The position numbers and the translations under genes were made by a program. A DNA stretch of 64,000 nucleotides from Anaerolineales bacterium. GTDB taxonomy: Bacteria > Chloroflexota > Anaerolineae > Anaerolineales > Villigracilaceae. Location of the stretch: NCBI GenBank assembly GCA_020634895.1, contig JACKAV010000006.1, positions 1 to 64,000 of the forward strand. Reading direction: 5' to 3'. Within the stretch, counting starts at the first letter, position 1, and each line of letters starts with the position of its first letter. Under the pieces are notes generated by a model. It had not been told where the DNA came from, did not search any database, and worked only from the letters and a program-made list of their open reading frames with translations. Positions 1 to 9,067 of this stretch are shown here, piece after piece.

Positions 1-24
1 TACGGGAGAGGGCTGGGGTGAGGG
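1..24. repeat. G-rich dispersed repeat fragment
   Basis: The first bases (GGGAGAGGGCTGGGGTGAGGG) are nearly the reverse complement of the C-rich block at 37161-37183, which lies inside a methyltransferase gene. Two copies in 64 kb, one intergenic and one genic, indicate a dispersed repeat family. The left end is cut by the window edge. Confidence 0.55.
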
Positions 25-44
25 AGACTCCGAATTCACCACCC

Positions 45-78
45 AAATCCCGCTGACACATCAGCGGGATGTTTGTGT
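45..78 (+). terminator. Hairpin terminator of the gene upstream of the window
   Basis: A perfect 10-bp stem (47-56 with 61-70, loop CACA) is followed by the T-rich tail GTTTGTGT. This is a rho-independent terminator shape reading out of the left edge. It directly abuts the putative cmk promoter, so the -35 region of cmk would lie in the hairpin. Confidence 0.6.
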
Positions 79-83
79 AAAAT
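78..83 (+). promoter_or_regulatory. Putative -10 box for cmk (leaderless)
   Basis: TAAAAT, preceded by TGTG (an extended -10 TGn), ends 7 bases before the ATG at 91. Transcription would begin at or next to the start codon. The same geometry recurs at several other genes in this window. Confidence 0.5.
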
Positions 84-90
84 GGGAGCT

Positions 91-771
91 ATGACTAAAT
101 CTCCCCCATCCACAATCGCGCTGGACGGTCCAGCCGCATCCGGCAAATCCACCGTTGGAAGAAGACTCGCAGACTCGCTCGGCTATTTGTTCTTTGATAC
201 AGGCATCATGTACCGCGCCGTCACATGGATCGCCCTCGATCACGACATGAACCTGAAAGATGAAGCCGCGATCACCGAACTCGCCGAACGCGCAGAGATC
301 GACATCCGCCAGCCTTCGCAGGATGACGGGCGCGCCTGCGACGTGGTCATCGGCGAAAAGGATGTCACCTGGGATATGCGCTCCGGCGACGTGGACGCGA
401 ACGTCTCTGTCGTTTCGGCATATGCGGGTGTCCGCAAGGCATTGTCAGAACGGCAGCGGCAGATCGGTCTGCGCGGCAAGGTGGTCATGGTCGGCAGGGA
501 CATTGGCACCGTCGTCCTGCCGGATGCAGACCTGAAAATATACATGGACGCCAGCGCCGAGGAACGCGCCCGCCGCCGTTACAGCGAGATCATCGAACGC
601 GGCGGCACGGCAGACTACGACGAGATCCTGAGCAAGATCATCGAACGCGACCGGCTGGACTCCACCCGCGCGGTCGCGCCTCTTCGTCCCGCCGCCAATG
701 CGATCATCATCGACACCGACCAGCTCAACGAGGAACAAGTCTATTTGCGCGTTCTGCAAATGTGCAAGTAA
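91..771 (+). CDS. cmk: Cytidylate kinase
   Basis: The product (226 aa) phosphorylates CMP/dCMP to the diphosphates using ATP, feeding nucleotide and CDP-lipid synthesis in the cytoplasm. The N-terminal P-loop ALDGPAASGKST, the following FFDTGIMYRAVT region and the GRDIGTVV motif are typical of bacterial Cmk, and the length fits the family. In-frame TTG (73) and ATG (82) starts also exist. I chose the ATG at 91 because the sequence from there matches the family N-terminus and a -10 box sits 7 bases upstream. The next gene, an acyltransferase, follows immediately, a cmk-plsC linkage seen in many bacteria. Confidence 0.93.
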   Translation: MTKSPPSTIALDGPAASGKSTVGRRLADSLGYLFFDTGIMYRAVTWIALDHDMNLKDEAAITELAERAEIDIRQPSQDDGRACDVVIGEKDVTWDMRSGDVDANVSVVSAYAGVRKALSERQRQIGLRGKVVMVGRDIGTVVLPDADLKIYMDASAEERARRRYSEIIERGGTADYDEILSKIIERDRLDSTRAVAPLRPAANAIIIDTDQLNEEQVYLRVLQMCK

Positions 772-776
772 GCCGG

Positions 777-1463
777 ATGAACCCCTACCGAATTCCGTTT
801 CATATTCAAGTTAATCGGGTTTTTATGCGCCCCATCTTTCGGGGCATCTTTCATATTCTTGGGCGGGTCAGGATCATTGGCAGGGAAAACGTCCCTGCGG
901 GTGGGCCGTATGTGGTCGCCATGAATCACATCTCGATCTTCGACCCGCCGCTGCTGGTCTCTTTCTGGCCCCAACTCGCGGAAGTGGTCGGCGCGGCGGA
1001 CGTGTTCGAAAAAAAGGCGCAGGGTCCGCTGCTTCGGATGTACGGCGTCATTCCCGTCCATCGCGGCGATTACGACCGCGCATTGCTCGAAACGATGCTG
1101 GCAATTCTCAAGGCGGGTCGTCCGCTGGCAATCGCTCCCGAAGGCGGACGCTCGCACGAGTTAGCCATGCGGCGCGCCCTGCCCGGCATCGGCTACGTCA
1201 TCGAACATATGAACGTGCCGGTTATTCCCGTCGGTTTGGTCGGCACCACGGATGATTTTTGGCAGCGCGCCAAACGCGGCGAAAGACCGCAATTGGAAAT
1301 GCGCATCGGCAAGCCGATTCATTTTCCCAACGTGACTCAAAAAGGAAGCGAAAGGCGTGAACTGCGCCAGCGCAACGCGGACCTGGTCATGCGTCACATT
1401 GCGGGACTTTTACCGGAGGAGTATCACGGTGTCTATGCCGGACAAGCCATCGCCTCCGCCTAA
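777..1463 (+). CDS. 1-acyl-glycerol-3-phosphate acyltransferase (PlsC family)
   Basis: This 228-aa protein probably transfers a second acyl chain to lysophosphatidic acid at the membrane. Catalytic block I is NHISIFD (NHx4D) near residue 45, the APEGGRS block lies near residue 120, and VPVIPVGLVG follows as in the PlsC family. A GTG at 762 would overlap the cmk end; ATG 777 gives a normal N-terminus, with a hydrophobic stretch after the first 20 residues. It is followed by a second, divergent PlsC-type gene that overlaps its 3' end, so the two are probably co-translated. Which of the two is the true PlsC cannot be told from sequence alone. Confidence 0.82.
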   Translation: MNPYRIPFHIQVNRVFMRPIFRGIFHILGRVRIIGRENVPAGGPYVVAMNHISIFDPPLLVSFWPQLAEVVGAADVFEKKAQGPLLRMYGVIPVHRGDYDRALLETMLAILKAGRPLAIAPEGGRSHELAMRRALPGIGYVIEHMNVPVIPVGLVGTTDDFWQRAKRGERPQLEMRIGKPIHFPNVTQKGSERRELRQRNADLVMRHIAGLLPEEYHGVYAGQAIASA

Positions 1464-2148
1464 GCCGGTCACTGAGTTGTGGAAGCCGGAACTGGTGCGC
1501 CTCCCAAAGTTGACTCCCGCCCGCCTTGCTTTCCGTAAGTTTGCGCATGGGTTGGTGAAGCTCGTCTCGTGGGTATGTCTGCGCGTCACCACCGAAGGCA
1601 TGGAAAAAGTTCCACTTAAAGGTCCGCTGTTGATCGCCATCAATCATTTGGGTCACGCCGACGCGCCCGCGTTGGTCACGTCCCTGCCGTATACGCCCGA
1701 CGCGCTGGGCGAGATCGAGTTGTACGATGTTCCCATCCTCGGCAGGATGATGGACTGGTACGGCATCATCTGGCTGCACCGCGGACTTCCAGACAGGCGC
1801 GCGTTACGCGCCGCGCTCGACGGGTTGGCGGAGGGACGGATCATCATCATCGCGCCGGAAGGTCGCTACTCCCTGACGGGCACGTTGGAAGAAGGCACAG
1901 GCGGCGCGGCGTTTTTGGCGTATAAATCGGGCGCTCCCATTTTGCCGATTGCCATTGCCGGGTCTGATAACAAGAGCGTGTTCGGTCACCTGAAAAAATG
2001 GCGGCGCGCGCCTGTCCACATTCGGGTGGGGGAAATCATCAGGCTGGAGAATCAGGCGTCGGCGAAGCGTGAGGCGATGTCTGAGGGGACGAGTCAAATT
2101 ATGGCGGCGCTGTCTGCCCTTTTGCCGGAAAAATATCGCGGGGGATAA
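1429..2148 (+). CDS. Second PlsC-type acyltransferase
   Basis: This 239-aa acyltransferase carries NHLGHAD (NHx4D) and APEGRYS with a PILPIAI block, as in the neighbouring PlsC-like protein, but the rest has diverged. The N-terminus is proline-rich (PDKPSPPPKPV) before the catalytic domain. The start is GTG 1429, because GGAGGAG at 1416-1422 is spaced correctly for it; this gives a 35-base overlap with the preceding gene and suggests translational coupling. It may act on a different acceptor (glycolipid or ornithine-type lipid) or chain length; that is inference. Confidence 0.8.
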   Translation: MSMPDKPSPPPKPVTELWKPELVRLPKLTPARLAFRKFAHGLVKLVSWVCLRVTTEGMEKVPLKGPLLIAINHLGHADAPALVTSLPYTPDALGEIELYDVPILGRMMDWYGIIWLHRGLPDRRALRAALDGLAEGRIIIIAPEGRYSLTGTLEEGTGGAAFLAYKSGAPILPIAIAGSDNKSVFGHLKKWRRAPVHIRVGEIIRLENQASAKREAMSEGTSQIMAALSALLPEKYRGG

Positions 2149-2232
2149 TTCCAGTCCGCTCACACCGCCGTTCTCGGCGGATAATTCCAAAAGTGTAAAC
2201 TGGCTGAAAAAAACGAACCGTAGTTTTAGGGC

Positions 2233-2238
2233 TATAAT
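2233..2238 (+). promoter_or_regulatory. -10 box of the histidine kinase gene (leaderless)
   Basis: A perfect TATAAT ends 8 bases before the ATG at 2247, and no Shine-Dalgarno sequence fits between. The transcript probably starts within 1-2 bases of the start codon. Confidence 0.6.
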
Positions 2239-2246
2239 TCTAAAAA

Positions 2247-5200
2247 ATGGATTTCATCCTTACGCTCCTTGCAGGCATTGCGTTTCCCGCCCCGCCCACT
2301 CTTGCAGGATGGTTGGTGTGGCTTTCCCTTTTGGCGGGTTTGGTCTTGTACCTGTATCGGCGCCGCAAAGAGTTGTTGGGATGGGTCTCGAGCGGATGGG
2401 GGCTTTTTCTTCTTCTGTTTCTTCTGGTTCCTGCTTTGAATTTATTTATCGGGCTGCGACTGACCTCCGCGTCAGTGCGACCTCCGCCCGGGCTGCCCAC
2501 CGATGCGCCGGGTTCTGCGCTGATGGTTTTTTCTGCCATTCCGTGGCTGTTGGGCGGCGGCTTGCTCGGACCGTTGGCGGCGGCGATCCTTGGGGCGTTC
2601 GCCGGTCTGATACGCGGCACCTGGGACCTGTACTCGCTTTTCCCGGTCATTGAATATTCCATTATGGGCTTGTGGTTCGCGATTAATACCCGTCAGCGGT
2701 ACCGCACACCCGCTTATCGTTTACTGCGCCAGCCGTTGGCGGGGGCGTTGCTGCTGATTCCTGTCCACATCCTTTTCTATATGGTAGGCGCGCTCTTCAC
2801 GCAGTGGGGGACGACTGTTCCCATTACGGCGCGTTTGGATTTTGCGATCAGCAATACTGCCATCGTCGCGCTTGCTTTCAGCGGCGAGATGTTCATCGGC
2901 GGGTTGGTGGCGCAGGTCATCTCTGTCATGTTCCCTGCCCGCTGGGGGAGCAAAGCTCCCTTGCAGCCTTCGCCCGGTGAGAAGAGCATTGAGTCGCGTT
3001 TCATCTTTGCTGTTGGTGCGTTCATTCTGCTTTTGCTGCTTACGCTGTTGATCGGCGGTTGGGTGGTGGCGGGACAGAACGCGAAAGATATGTTGAAGGA
3101 TCGTTTGTCGAGCGCGGGTGAGTCCGCGGCGCAGACGGTTCCCTTCTTCCTTGAAACCGGGCAGAACCTCGCCGTACAGCTTGCGGAAGAGCCGGGCATG
3201 GCAGATGCCAACGGCGCAGAACTGACCGAGATCATCTCGTCGCGGATCAAGGCTGTCCCTTATTTCGACCAGTTGATCGTGCTGGATGCATCTACTAAAA
3301 ATGTGCTGGCGATCTACCCCGAAGACACGCGGGTGGGATTCAATTTATATCCCGATGAAGATATGGGAATTTTGCTGTCCACGCATGGGGTGTTGACGCA
3401 GGTCTATTCCATTCCTGCCACCACGCAGGGAGGGTCTTCGCGGGTCTCATTCCTTGCCGCGATACAGGAAAATGGCGAAGTTCAGCGTGTTCTGGTCGGA
3501 CGCACGACCATTGTGGCGAATCCGCTCACGCTGCCGCTGATCAAGAGTCTCGATAATATGCGCGACCTGAACGGCTCGGGCATGTTGATCGACGATGAGA
3601 ATCACGTTCTCTATCATTCGGATAAGACCCAGTCCCTGACCATCTATGAAGGTCAGCAGGGTCCGTCGCCCTTCTTCTACGACAATACCGCCCCCGATGG
3701 GACGCGTCAGTTGGTGTATTACCAGCCCATCGTCGGGCGTCCGTGGGCGATCGTGTTGACCGTCCCTGCGCAGTTGACTCAGCAGTTGGCGTTGAGCATC
3801 GCCGCGCCGCTGGCGTTGATGATCGTGATCCTCGCCGTCATCGCGATGGTCTCGCTGCGGCTTGGTTTGCGCGTGGTCACCGGTTCCTTGAAGGCGCTGG
3901 CGGCGGAAGCCAATCGCATTGCTCAGGGCAATCTCGACCATCCTTTGCAAGTGACGGGTGAAGATGAAGTCGCCCAACTGCGGCGCGCCTTCGAGCAGAT
4001 GCGTGTCGGTTTGCAATCGCGGTTGGAGGAGATCAACCGTCTCTTGCAGGTGAGTCAGGATGTGGCATCCAGCCTGGAGATGCAGGATGCGGTCAAGCCG
4101 GTGCTGGAGGCGATCCTCTCCACGGGCGCGAACTCCGTCCGCGTGGTGTTGTCTCCGAGTGTGCTTCCTGATACGTTTATCGAGCTGCCATCCCGATTCT
4201 CTTTGGGGAGCGCCCAGGATAGTTATGCTCACTTCGATGATCAGATCCTTGACCTGGCGCAGAGTCAGGAAAAGATCGTTCTTCCGAATCTAACCCGTTC
4301 GCGCGAACTTTTATTGGACCCGAACAAGCCTCAGCCGTTGGCGTTATTGGCGGTGGCGCTGCGACATGAGAACCGCTATTACGGCGTGGTGTGGGCGGGG
4401 TACGAACAGCCGCGCAAGTTCTCTGACTCGGATGTCCGCTTCATTACGACGCTGGCAGGGCAGGCGGCTTTGGCAGTGGCGAACGCTCATTTGTATTTGA
4501 ACGTGGAAGCTTCACGCCGCCAGTTGGAAGCGATCCTCAACTCGTCGCCCGACCCCGTCATTGTGACGGATCACCGCAACCGTTTGCTGCTTGCCAACCA
4601 CGCGGCGACGTCCGCTTTGGGCGAAAAAATGGACGATGCCAAAAGCGGCATGGAAACCGAGAAGGTTATCAAACTGCGTCCGCTGCTTTCATTGTTACAA
4701 AGCACCACTTCCGAAAAACAATCGACGGAGATTCTGCTTCCCGATAATCGCACGTATCTTGCGACCGCTTCGCCGGTCATGGTGGAGGGACATCAGATCG
4801 GGCGCATTTGCATCATGCGTGATGTGACCCACTTCAAGGAATTGGATACGATGAAGTCGGAGTTTGTGGCGACGGTGAGTCACGACCTGCGCTCGCCTCT
4901 GACGCTCATGCGCGGATACGCCACCATGCTGGATACGGTCGGTGAGATCAACGAACAGCAGCAGGGATATGTAAAGAAGATCGTTACCGGCGTGGAGAAT
5001 ATGTCGCGGCTGGTGAACAACCTGTTGGATCTGGGACGCATCGAATTTGGCGTTGGTCTTCAGGTCGAGAACGTTTCGGTGTTGGATATCATCGAACGCG
5101 TGACGGGCGCGCTTCAACTGCAGGCTTCGCAAAAGAATATCAACCTGAATGTGGAATTGCCCAAGGATATGCCGCACGCGGTGCAGGCAGACCAGGCGCT

Positions 5201-5549
5201 TTTGCATCAGGCTGTCTATAACCTGGTGGAGAATGCCATTAAGTACACTCCGCCCAATGGGCGTGTGACGATCCGCACCATATCGCAGCAGGAATATCTT
5301 ATCTTCGCCATCGAAGACTCTGGGATCGGTATTCCGCCCGAGGATATTCCCCATCTATTCGAAAAGTTCTATCGCGGTAAACAACGCGAGGCGCGCGCCC
5401 AGCCTGGTTCGGGTTTGGGACTGGCAATCGTTTTCTCCATTGCTGAAAGCCACCGCGGACGTGTCTGGGTGGAAAGTACGGTTGGAAAAGGCAGCACGTT
5501 CTTTATTCAGATTCCCCTTGTGCAACCACGGGAGAATACACGCGTATAA
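2247..5549 (+). CDS. Membrane sensor histidine kinase (7TM-like N-terminus, dCACHE, HAMP, GAF, PAS)
   Basis: A hybrid-length sensor kinase of 1100 aa. Residues 1-230 form several membrane helices resembling a 5TM-type sensor module. A helix near 251-275 leads into a large extracellular dCACHE-like region (about 276-510), a second helix (about 514-538), HAMP (about 540-590), a GAF-like domain (about 600-745) and PAS (about 755-860). The HisKA phospho-acceptor lies in SHDLRSPL (His near 879), followed by the N-box NLVENAIKYTPP and the G-box GSGLGLAI. All kinase motifs are intact. No response regulator is adjacent, so its partner must be elsewhere. The ligand cannot be predicted. Confidence 0.88.
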   Translation: MDFILTLLAGIAFPAPPTLAGWLVWLSLLAGLVLYLYRRRKELLGWVSSGWGLFLLLFLLVPALNLFIGLRLTSASVRPPPGLPTDAPGSALMVFSAIPWLLGGGLLGPLAAAILGAFAGLIRGTWDLYSLFPVIEYSIMGLWFAINTRQRYRTPAYRLLRQPLAGALLLIPVHILFYMVGALFTQWGTTVPITARLDFAISNTAIVALAFSGEMFIGGLVAQVISVMFPARWGSKAPLQPSPGEKSIESRFIFAVGAFILLLLLTLLIGGWVVAGQNAKDMLKDRLSSAGESAAQTVPFFLETGQNLAVQLAEEPGMADANGAELTEIISSRIKAVPYFDQLIVLDASTKNVLAIYPEDTRVGFNLYPDEDMGILLSTHGVLTQVYSIPATTQGGSSRVSFLAAIQENGEVQRVLVGRTTIVANPLTLPLIKSLDNMRDLNGSGMLIDDENHVLYHSDKTQSLTIYEGQQGPSPFFYDNTAPDGTRQLVYYQPIVGRPWAIVLTVPAQLTQQLALSIAAPLALMIVILAVIAMVSLRLGLRVVTGSLKALAAEANRIAQGNLDHPLQVTGEDEVAQLRRAFEQMRVGLQSRLEEINRLLQVSQDVASSLEMQDAVKPVLEAILSTGANSVRVVLSPSVLPDTFIELPSRFSLGSAQDSYAHFDDQILDLAQSQEKIVLPNLTRSRELLLDPNKPQPLALLAVALRHENRYYGVVWAGYEQPRKFSDSDVRFITTLAGQAALAVANAHLYLNVEASRRQLEAILNSSPDPVIVTDHRNRLLLANHAATSALGEKMDDAKSGMETEKVIKLRPLLSLLQSTTSEKQSTEILLPDNRTYLATASPVMVEGHQIGRICIMRDVTHFKELDTMKSEFVATVSHDLRSPLTLMRGYATMLDTVGEINEQQQGYVKKIVTGVENMSRLVNNLLDLGRIEFGVGLQVENVSVLDIIERVTGALQLQASQKNINLNVELPKDMPHAVQADQALLHQAVYNLVENAIKYTPPNGRVTIRTISQQEYLIFAIEDSGIGIPPEDIPHLFEKFYRGKQREARAQPGSGLGLAIVFSIAESHRGRVWVESTVGKGSTFFIQIPLVQPRENTRV

Positions 5550-5630
5550 GTTTTGTTCTCTTTTATACGCCATGTTATTGAGGATGCAAGCCCATGCCCG
5601 GGTCGTGATACCCTAAAAAGGGATTTGTAA

Positions 5631-5636
5631 TATAAT
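5631..5636 (+). promoter_or_regulatory. -10 box upstream of the KimA-like permease
   Basis: TATAAT in the context GTAATATAAT lies 56 bases before the ATG at 5693. The implied leader of about 50 bases is too short for a complete ydaO-type c-di-AMP riboswitch. Confidence 0.5.
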
Positions 5637-5692
5637 CCGTCTTTGTCGTTCTGCAGGAAGGGCATGGTGTTTACCCTCCGAAGCAGGTATTT

Positions 5693-7660
5693 ATGATCAA
5701 TCAAGATAATCAACAAACCCCCATCATCGAAAGAAGCACAGAATATAAACCTCCGCGTTCATGGCGCTCATGGCTGATCGGGCGCCCGCTTTCCACTGCG
5801 GATGCCGCCCATGAAACCATCGGCAGGGTGGTCGGTCTGGCTGTGTTTGCGTCAGACGCACTTTCTTCGAACGCGTACGCCACACAGGAGATCATGGTGG
5901 TGTTGGCGGCGGCTGGGACCATGGCATTTGGCTATGTGTTCCCGATTTCTATTGCAATCGTTGCGCTGCTCTCCATTGTTGCCATTTCATATGTACAGGT
6001 CATCCACGCTTATCCGAATGGAGGCGGCGCGTACGTTGTCGCCCGCGATAATCTGGGTGAACTGGCTGGTTTGACCGCGGCTTCCTCCCTGCTGACCGAT
6101 TACATCCTGACGGTATCCGTTTCCATTTCATCGGGAATCGCCCAGATCGTGTCTGCGTATCCCGCTTTGTACGATTACCGCGTGGCGCTGTCGGTTGCGG
6201 CAGTGTTCCTGTTGATGTTGATCAACCTGCGCGGCGTGCGTGAGTCGGGCGCGGCAATCGCTGTCCCGAGCATGTCGTTCATCGTGATCATGTTCATTAT
6301 GATCGTTATCGGCATGTTCAAGTTTTTCTCAGGTTCACTTGGTGAGGTGATCGACCCGCCTGAGATCTTCTCGCATGGGATTACCGCATTCGGTCTGCCC
6401 TTCCTGATTCTGCATGCGTTCTCCAGCGGAACGGCGGCGTTGACCGGTATCGAAGCCATTTCCAACGGGACGACCGCCTTCAAGGAGCCGCGCAGCAAGA
6501 ATGCCGCTGCAACGCTTTCATGGATGGCAGTGATCCTTGCCACGCTCTTTTTGGGGATTTCATTCCTTTCCAGCCAGGTTCGCGCCGTTCCCTCCGAAGT
6601 GGAAACGGTCATCTCGCAGCTTGGGCGCACGATCTTTGACGGTCAGGGAATTTTCTATCTGGCTGTCATTCTTGTGACCACCATCATTTTGATCCTGGCG
6701 GGCAATACGGCGTATGCAGGTTTTCCGCGTTTGAGCGCGCTGATGGCGGAGGATGGATTTCTTCCGCGCCAGTTGACCTACCGCGGCAGCCGCCTCGTCT
6801 ATTCGCGCGGTATCGTGGCGCTGGCAGTGTTGTCCTCTGCGTTGATCATCCTGTTCCAGGCAAGTGTGACCCGCCTGATCCCGCTTTATGCCATTGGCGT
6901 TTTCCTTTCCTTTACGCTGGCTCAATTCGGCATGGCTTTGCGCTGGTGGCGCAGCGGACGCCTTCGCGGACAGGAAGTACACGAAGATAAATCCAAACTC
7001 TCATATGATAAGCTTTGGCGCTTGAAGATGATCACCAACGGGTTCGGCTCCCTTTGTACCGGCGTGGTCATGTGCATCTTTGCCATCACAAAATTCAGGG
7101 ACGGCGCGTATGTTGTGCTCGCCCTCATTCCATCCCTGATCGCCGTGCTTTGGATGATCCACAAACACTATCGGAATCTTGCGCGCAATCTATCCCTTGA
7201 GAACTTCGGCGTGATTCCCCCTCATACCATTCGTCACCGCGTGATCATGCCCATCAGCGGCGTGCATCAGGGAACGCTCGCCGCGCTGCGGTATGCCCGC
7301 ATGCTGTCGGATGATGTGACCGGTGTCCACATCGTCATTGAACCGGCAGATGCGGAAAAGACCCGAAAGAAATGGGAGACCTGGGGCGAGGGAGTCCGCC
7401 TTGTGATGTTGGATTCGCCCTATCGTCTTTTTGTCGAACCGTTATTGGAATATATTGCCGGGATTGCGGAAACGCGCCAGCCGGGTGAGATCATCACAGT
7501 GGTGGTTCCCGAATTCGTTTCCGAAAACCGCTGGACCTCCACTTTGCATACCAACACGGCAGAGATCCTGCGGGGTCAGCTTAAGAATACACATGGAATT
7601 GTCATTACGAACGTCCCCTATCATGTCCGTGAAACTGCGGGGGAACTCGTTGAATTATAA
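5693..7660 (+). CDS. KimA-like potassium permease (APC superfamily)
   Basis: A 655-aa polytopic membrane transporter with about 12 helices. The motif FASDALSSNAYATQEI near residue 50 closely matches the signature region of KimA (formerly YdaO), a proton-coupled high-affinity K+ importer of the APC superfamily. Annotation as a generic amino-acid permease is therefore less likely. After the last helices, residues from about 513 form a soluble UspA-like C-terminal domain, also present in KimA. It is followed after 12 bases by two TrkA-type RCK proteins, which supports potassium as the substrate. The start is ATG 5693, with only a weak AGG ribosome site. Confidence 0.75.
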   Translation: MINQDNQQTPIIERSTEYKPPRSWRSWLIGRPLSTADAAHETIGRVVGLAVFASDALSSNAYATQEIMVVLAAAGTMAFGYVFPISIAIVALLSIVAISYVQVIHAYPNGGGAYVVARDNLGELAGLTAASSLLTDYILTVSVSISSGIAQIVSAYPALYDYRVALSVAAVFLLMLINLRGVRESGAAIAVPSMSFIVIMFIMIVIGMFKFFSGSLGEVIDPPEIFSHGITAFGLPFLILHAFSSGTAALTGIEAISNGTTAFKEPRSKNAAATLSWMAVILATLFLGISFLSSQVRAVPSEVETVISQLGRTIFDGQGIFYLAVILVTTIILILAGNTAYAGFPRLSALMAEDGFLPRQLTYRGSRLVYSRGIVALAVLSSALIILFQASVTRLIPLYAIGVFLSFTLAQFGMALRWWRSGRLRGQEVHEDKSKLSYDKLWRLKMITNGFGSLCTGVVMCIFAITKFRDGAYVVLALIPSLIAVLWMIHKHYRNLARNLSLENFGVIPPHTIRHRVIMPISGVHQGTLAALRYARMLSDDVTGVHIVIEPADAEKTRKKWETWGEGVRLVMLDSPYRLFVEPLLEYIAGIAETRQPGEIITVVVPEFVSENRWTSTLHTNTAEILRGQLKNTHGIVITNVPYHVRETAGELVEL

Positions 7661-7672
7661 GGAGTTATCAAT

Positions 7673-8338
7673 ATGAATTTCATTGTCATTGGGTGTGGAA
7701 GATTCGGCGCCGAATTGGCATATCGTCTGTTCATGGATAAGCACCAGGTCGTCGTGGTGGACATGAACCCAAAGGCGTTCAACCGCCTCCACCCGGACTT
7801 TCGAGGGCGTACCGTTGAGGGGAATTCTCTCTCCGCCGATACCCTGGTCCGCGCCGCCACCGACAAAGCGGATGGCGTTGCTGTCGTCACCAATTCCGAC
7901 ACGATGAATGCCGTCATCGGGCATACCGTCCGCATCCATTACCCGAACGTCAAACAGTTGATCGTCCGAAACTACGATCCCACCCTGCGCGGAATGCTCG
8001 AAGCCTTCGGGCTGCAGTTGGTCAGTTCAACCTCGTGGGGTGCTGAACGCGTGCAGGAACTTTTGATCGACCCTTCCTTCCGCGCCGTGTTCTCGGCTGG
8101 AAACGGAGAGGTGGAGGTATACGAAATGTATATCTCAGAATCCTGGGATGGGACGGATATTTCCAGCCTGTTGAACGGCTGTGACAATATCATTTGCTCC
8201 GCGTTGACCCGGGCTGGGCGGGCGGTGATTCCCACACCGGATACCAAGCTCAAGAAGGGTGATGTGCTGACGATCAGCGCCACCTTGAGCGGAGCCAAAT
8301 CCCTGCGCGAAAAATTGAAGGATGATCAGGAGGCGTAA
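7673..8338 (+). CDS. TrkA-type RCK potassium-channel regulatory protein (first)
   Basis: A 221-aa cytoplasmic protein with an N-terminal Rossmann RCK_N domain (GCGRFG at residues 8-13, acidic VVVDMN at the end of beta-2) and a C-terminal RCK_C-like domain from about residue 140. Such subunits bind NAD(H), ATP or c-di-AMP and gate Trk/Ktr-type transporters. It has a clear AAGGAG ribosome site and lies 12 bases after the KimA-like gene. No TrkH/KtrB channel is nearby, so the likely partner is the permease upstream; that assignment is inference. Confidence 0.85.
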   Translation: MNFIVIGCGRFGAELAYRLFMDKHQVVVVDMNPKAFNRLHPDFRGRTVEGNSLSADTLVRAATDKADGVAVVTNSDTMNAVIGHTVRIHYPNVKQLIVRNYDPTLRGMLEAFGLQLVSSTSWGAERVQELLIDPSFRAVFSAGNGEVEVYEMYISESWDGTDISSLLNGCDNIICSALTRAGRAVIPTPDTKLKKGDVLTISATLSGAKSLREKLKDDQEA

Positions 8339-8339
8339 C

Positions 8340-9020
8340 ATGCTGGTATTTATTGCAGGCGGCGGACGCACAGGCGCCCAACTTGCCGCACAATTACTTC
8401 AACAGGATTACGAGGTCCGCCTCGTTGAACATCGCCGGGAACTCCTATCGCTTCTTCATCATGAGCTTCCGACGGAAGTCATTTACGAAGGACAGCCTGC
8501 CGACCCGAACGTCCTCAAACAGGCAGGGCTGGACAAGGCGAATGTGATCGTGGCTTGCACCAACGACGACGCGACCAACCTTGTGCTTTGTTATCTTGCC
8601 CGTAATCTTTTCAATGTCCGCCGTACCGTTGCCCGCATCAATAATCCGCGCAACGCATGGTTGTTCGACCAGAACTTCAACGTGGACGAAACCATCAACC
8701 AGGCGGATGTGATGGCGCATCTGATCCAGGAGGAAATGTCCCTTGGCGATATGATGACCCTGCTCAAGATCCGCCGTGGACGTTACTCATTGGTGGAAGA
8801 GAAAGTCCCCGCCGGGGCAAAAGCGATCGGTGTGGAACTCAAGGATCTGGGTTTGCCCGACCAGTGTGTCGTTGCCGCCATCATCCGCAACGGACAGATC
8901 GTCCTGCCGCGCGGCATCGCCTCATTCGAAGCCGGTGACGAAGTCCTCGCCATTACCGACGAGGAAGGCGCCAAACAACTCGAACAACTGCTTGCGCCGC
9001 CGGATAGAAATGCCATGTAA
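8340..9020 (+). CDS. TrkA-type RCK potassium-channel regulatory protein (second)
   Basis: A 226-aa paralogue of the preceding protein, with the nucleotide-binding loop GGGRTG, RLVEHR after beta-2, and a C-terminal RCK_C domain (about 140-220) ending in a regular beta/alpha pattern. The start is ATG 8340, preceded by AGGAGG at 8328-8333; an in-frame upstream start at 8322 is less likely. One base separates it from the stop of the first RCK gene, so they are translated together and may form a hetero-oligomeric ring, analogous to the two RCK halves of a TrkA chain. A strong terminator follows. Confidence 0.85.
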   Translation: MLVFIAGGGRTGAQLAAQLLQQDYEVRLVEHRRELLSLLHHELPTEVIYEGQPADPNVLKQAGLDKANVIVACTNDDATNLVLCYLARNLFNVRRTVARINNPRNAWLFDQNFNVDETINQADVMAHLIQEEMSLGDMMTLLKIRRGRYSLVEEKVPAGAKAIGVELKDLGLPDQCVVAAIIRNGQIVLPRGIASFEAGDEVLAITDEEGAKQLEQLLAPPDRNAM

Positions 9021-9023
9021 AAC

Positions 9024-9058
9024 AAAAACTCCCGATGAATTTTCATCGGGAGTTTTTT
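9024..9058. terminator. Bidirectional terminator between convergent genes
   Basis: AAAAACTCCCGATGA pairs with TCATCGGGAGTTTTT around a 4-base loop, giving A- and T-tracts on both sides. It serves the K+ uptake operon on the plus strand and the ABC exporter operon on the minus strand. Confidence 0.9.
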
Positions 9059-9067
9059 ATGTAAAAG

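Noticed and set aside
5637..5692. A ydaO-type c-di-AMP riboswitch before the KimA-like gene, as in Bacillus
   Set aside because: From the TATAAT at 5631 the leader is only about 50 bases, too short for the two-pseudoknot ydaO fold, and the conserved elements are not seen.
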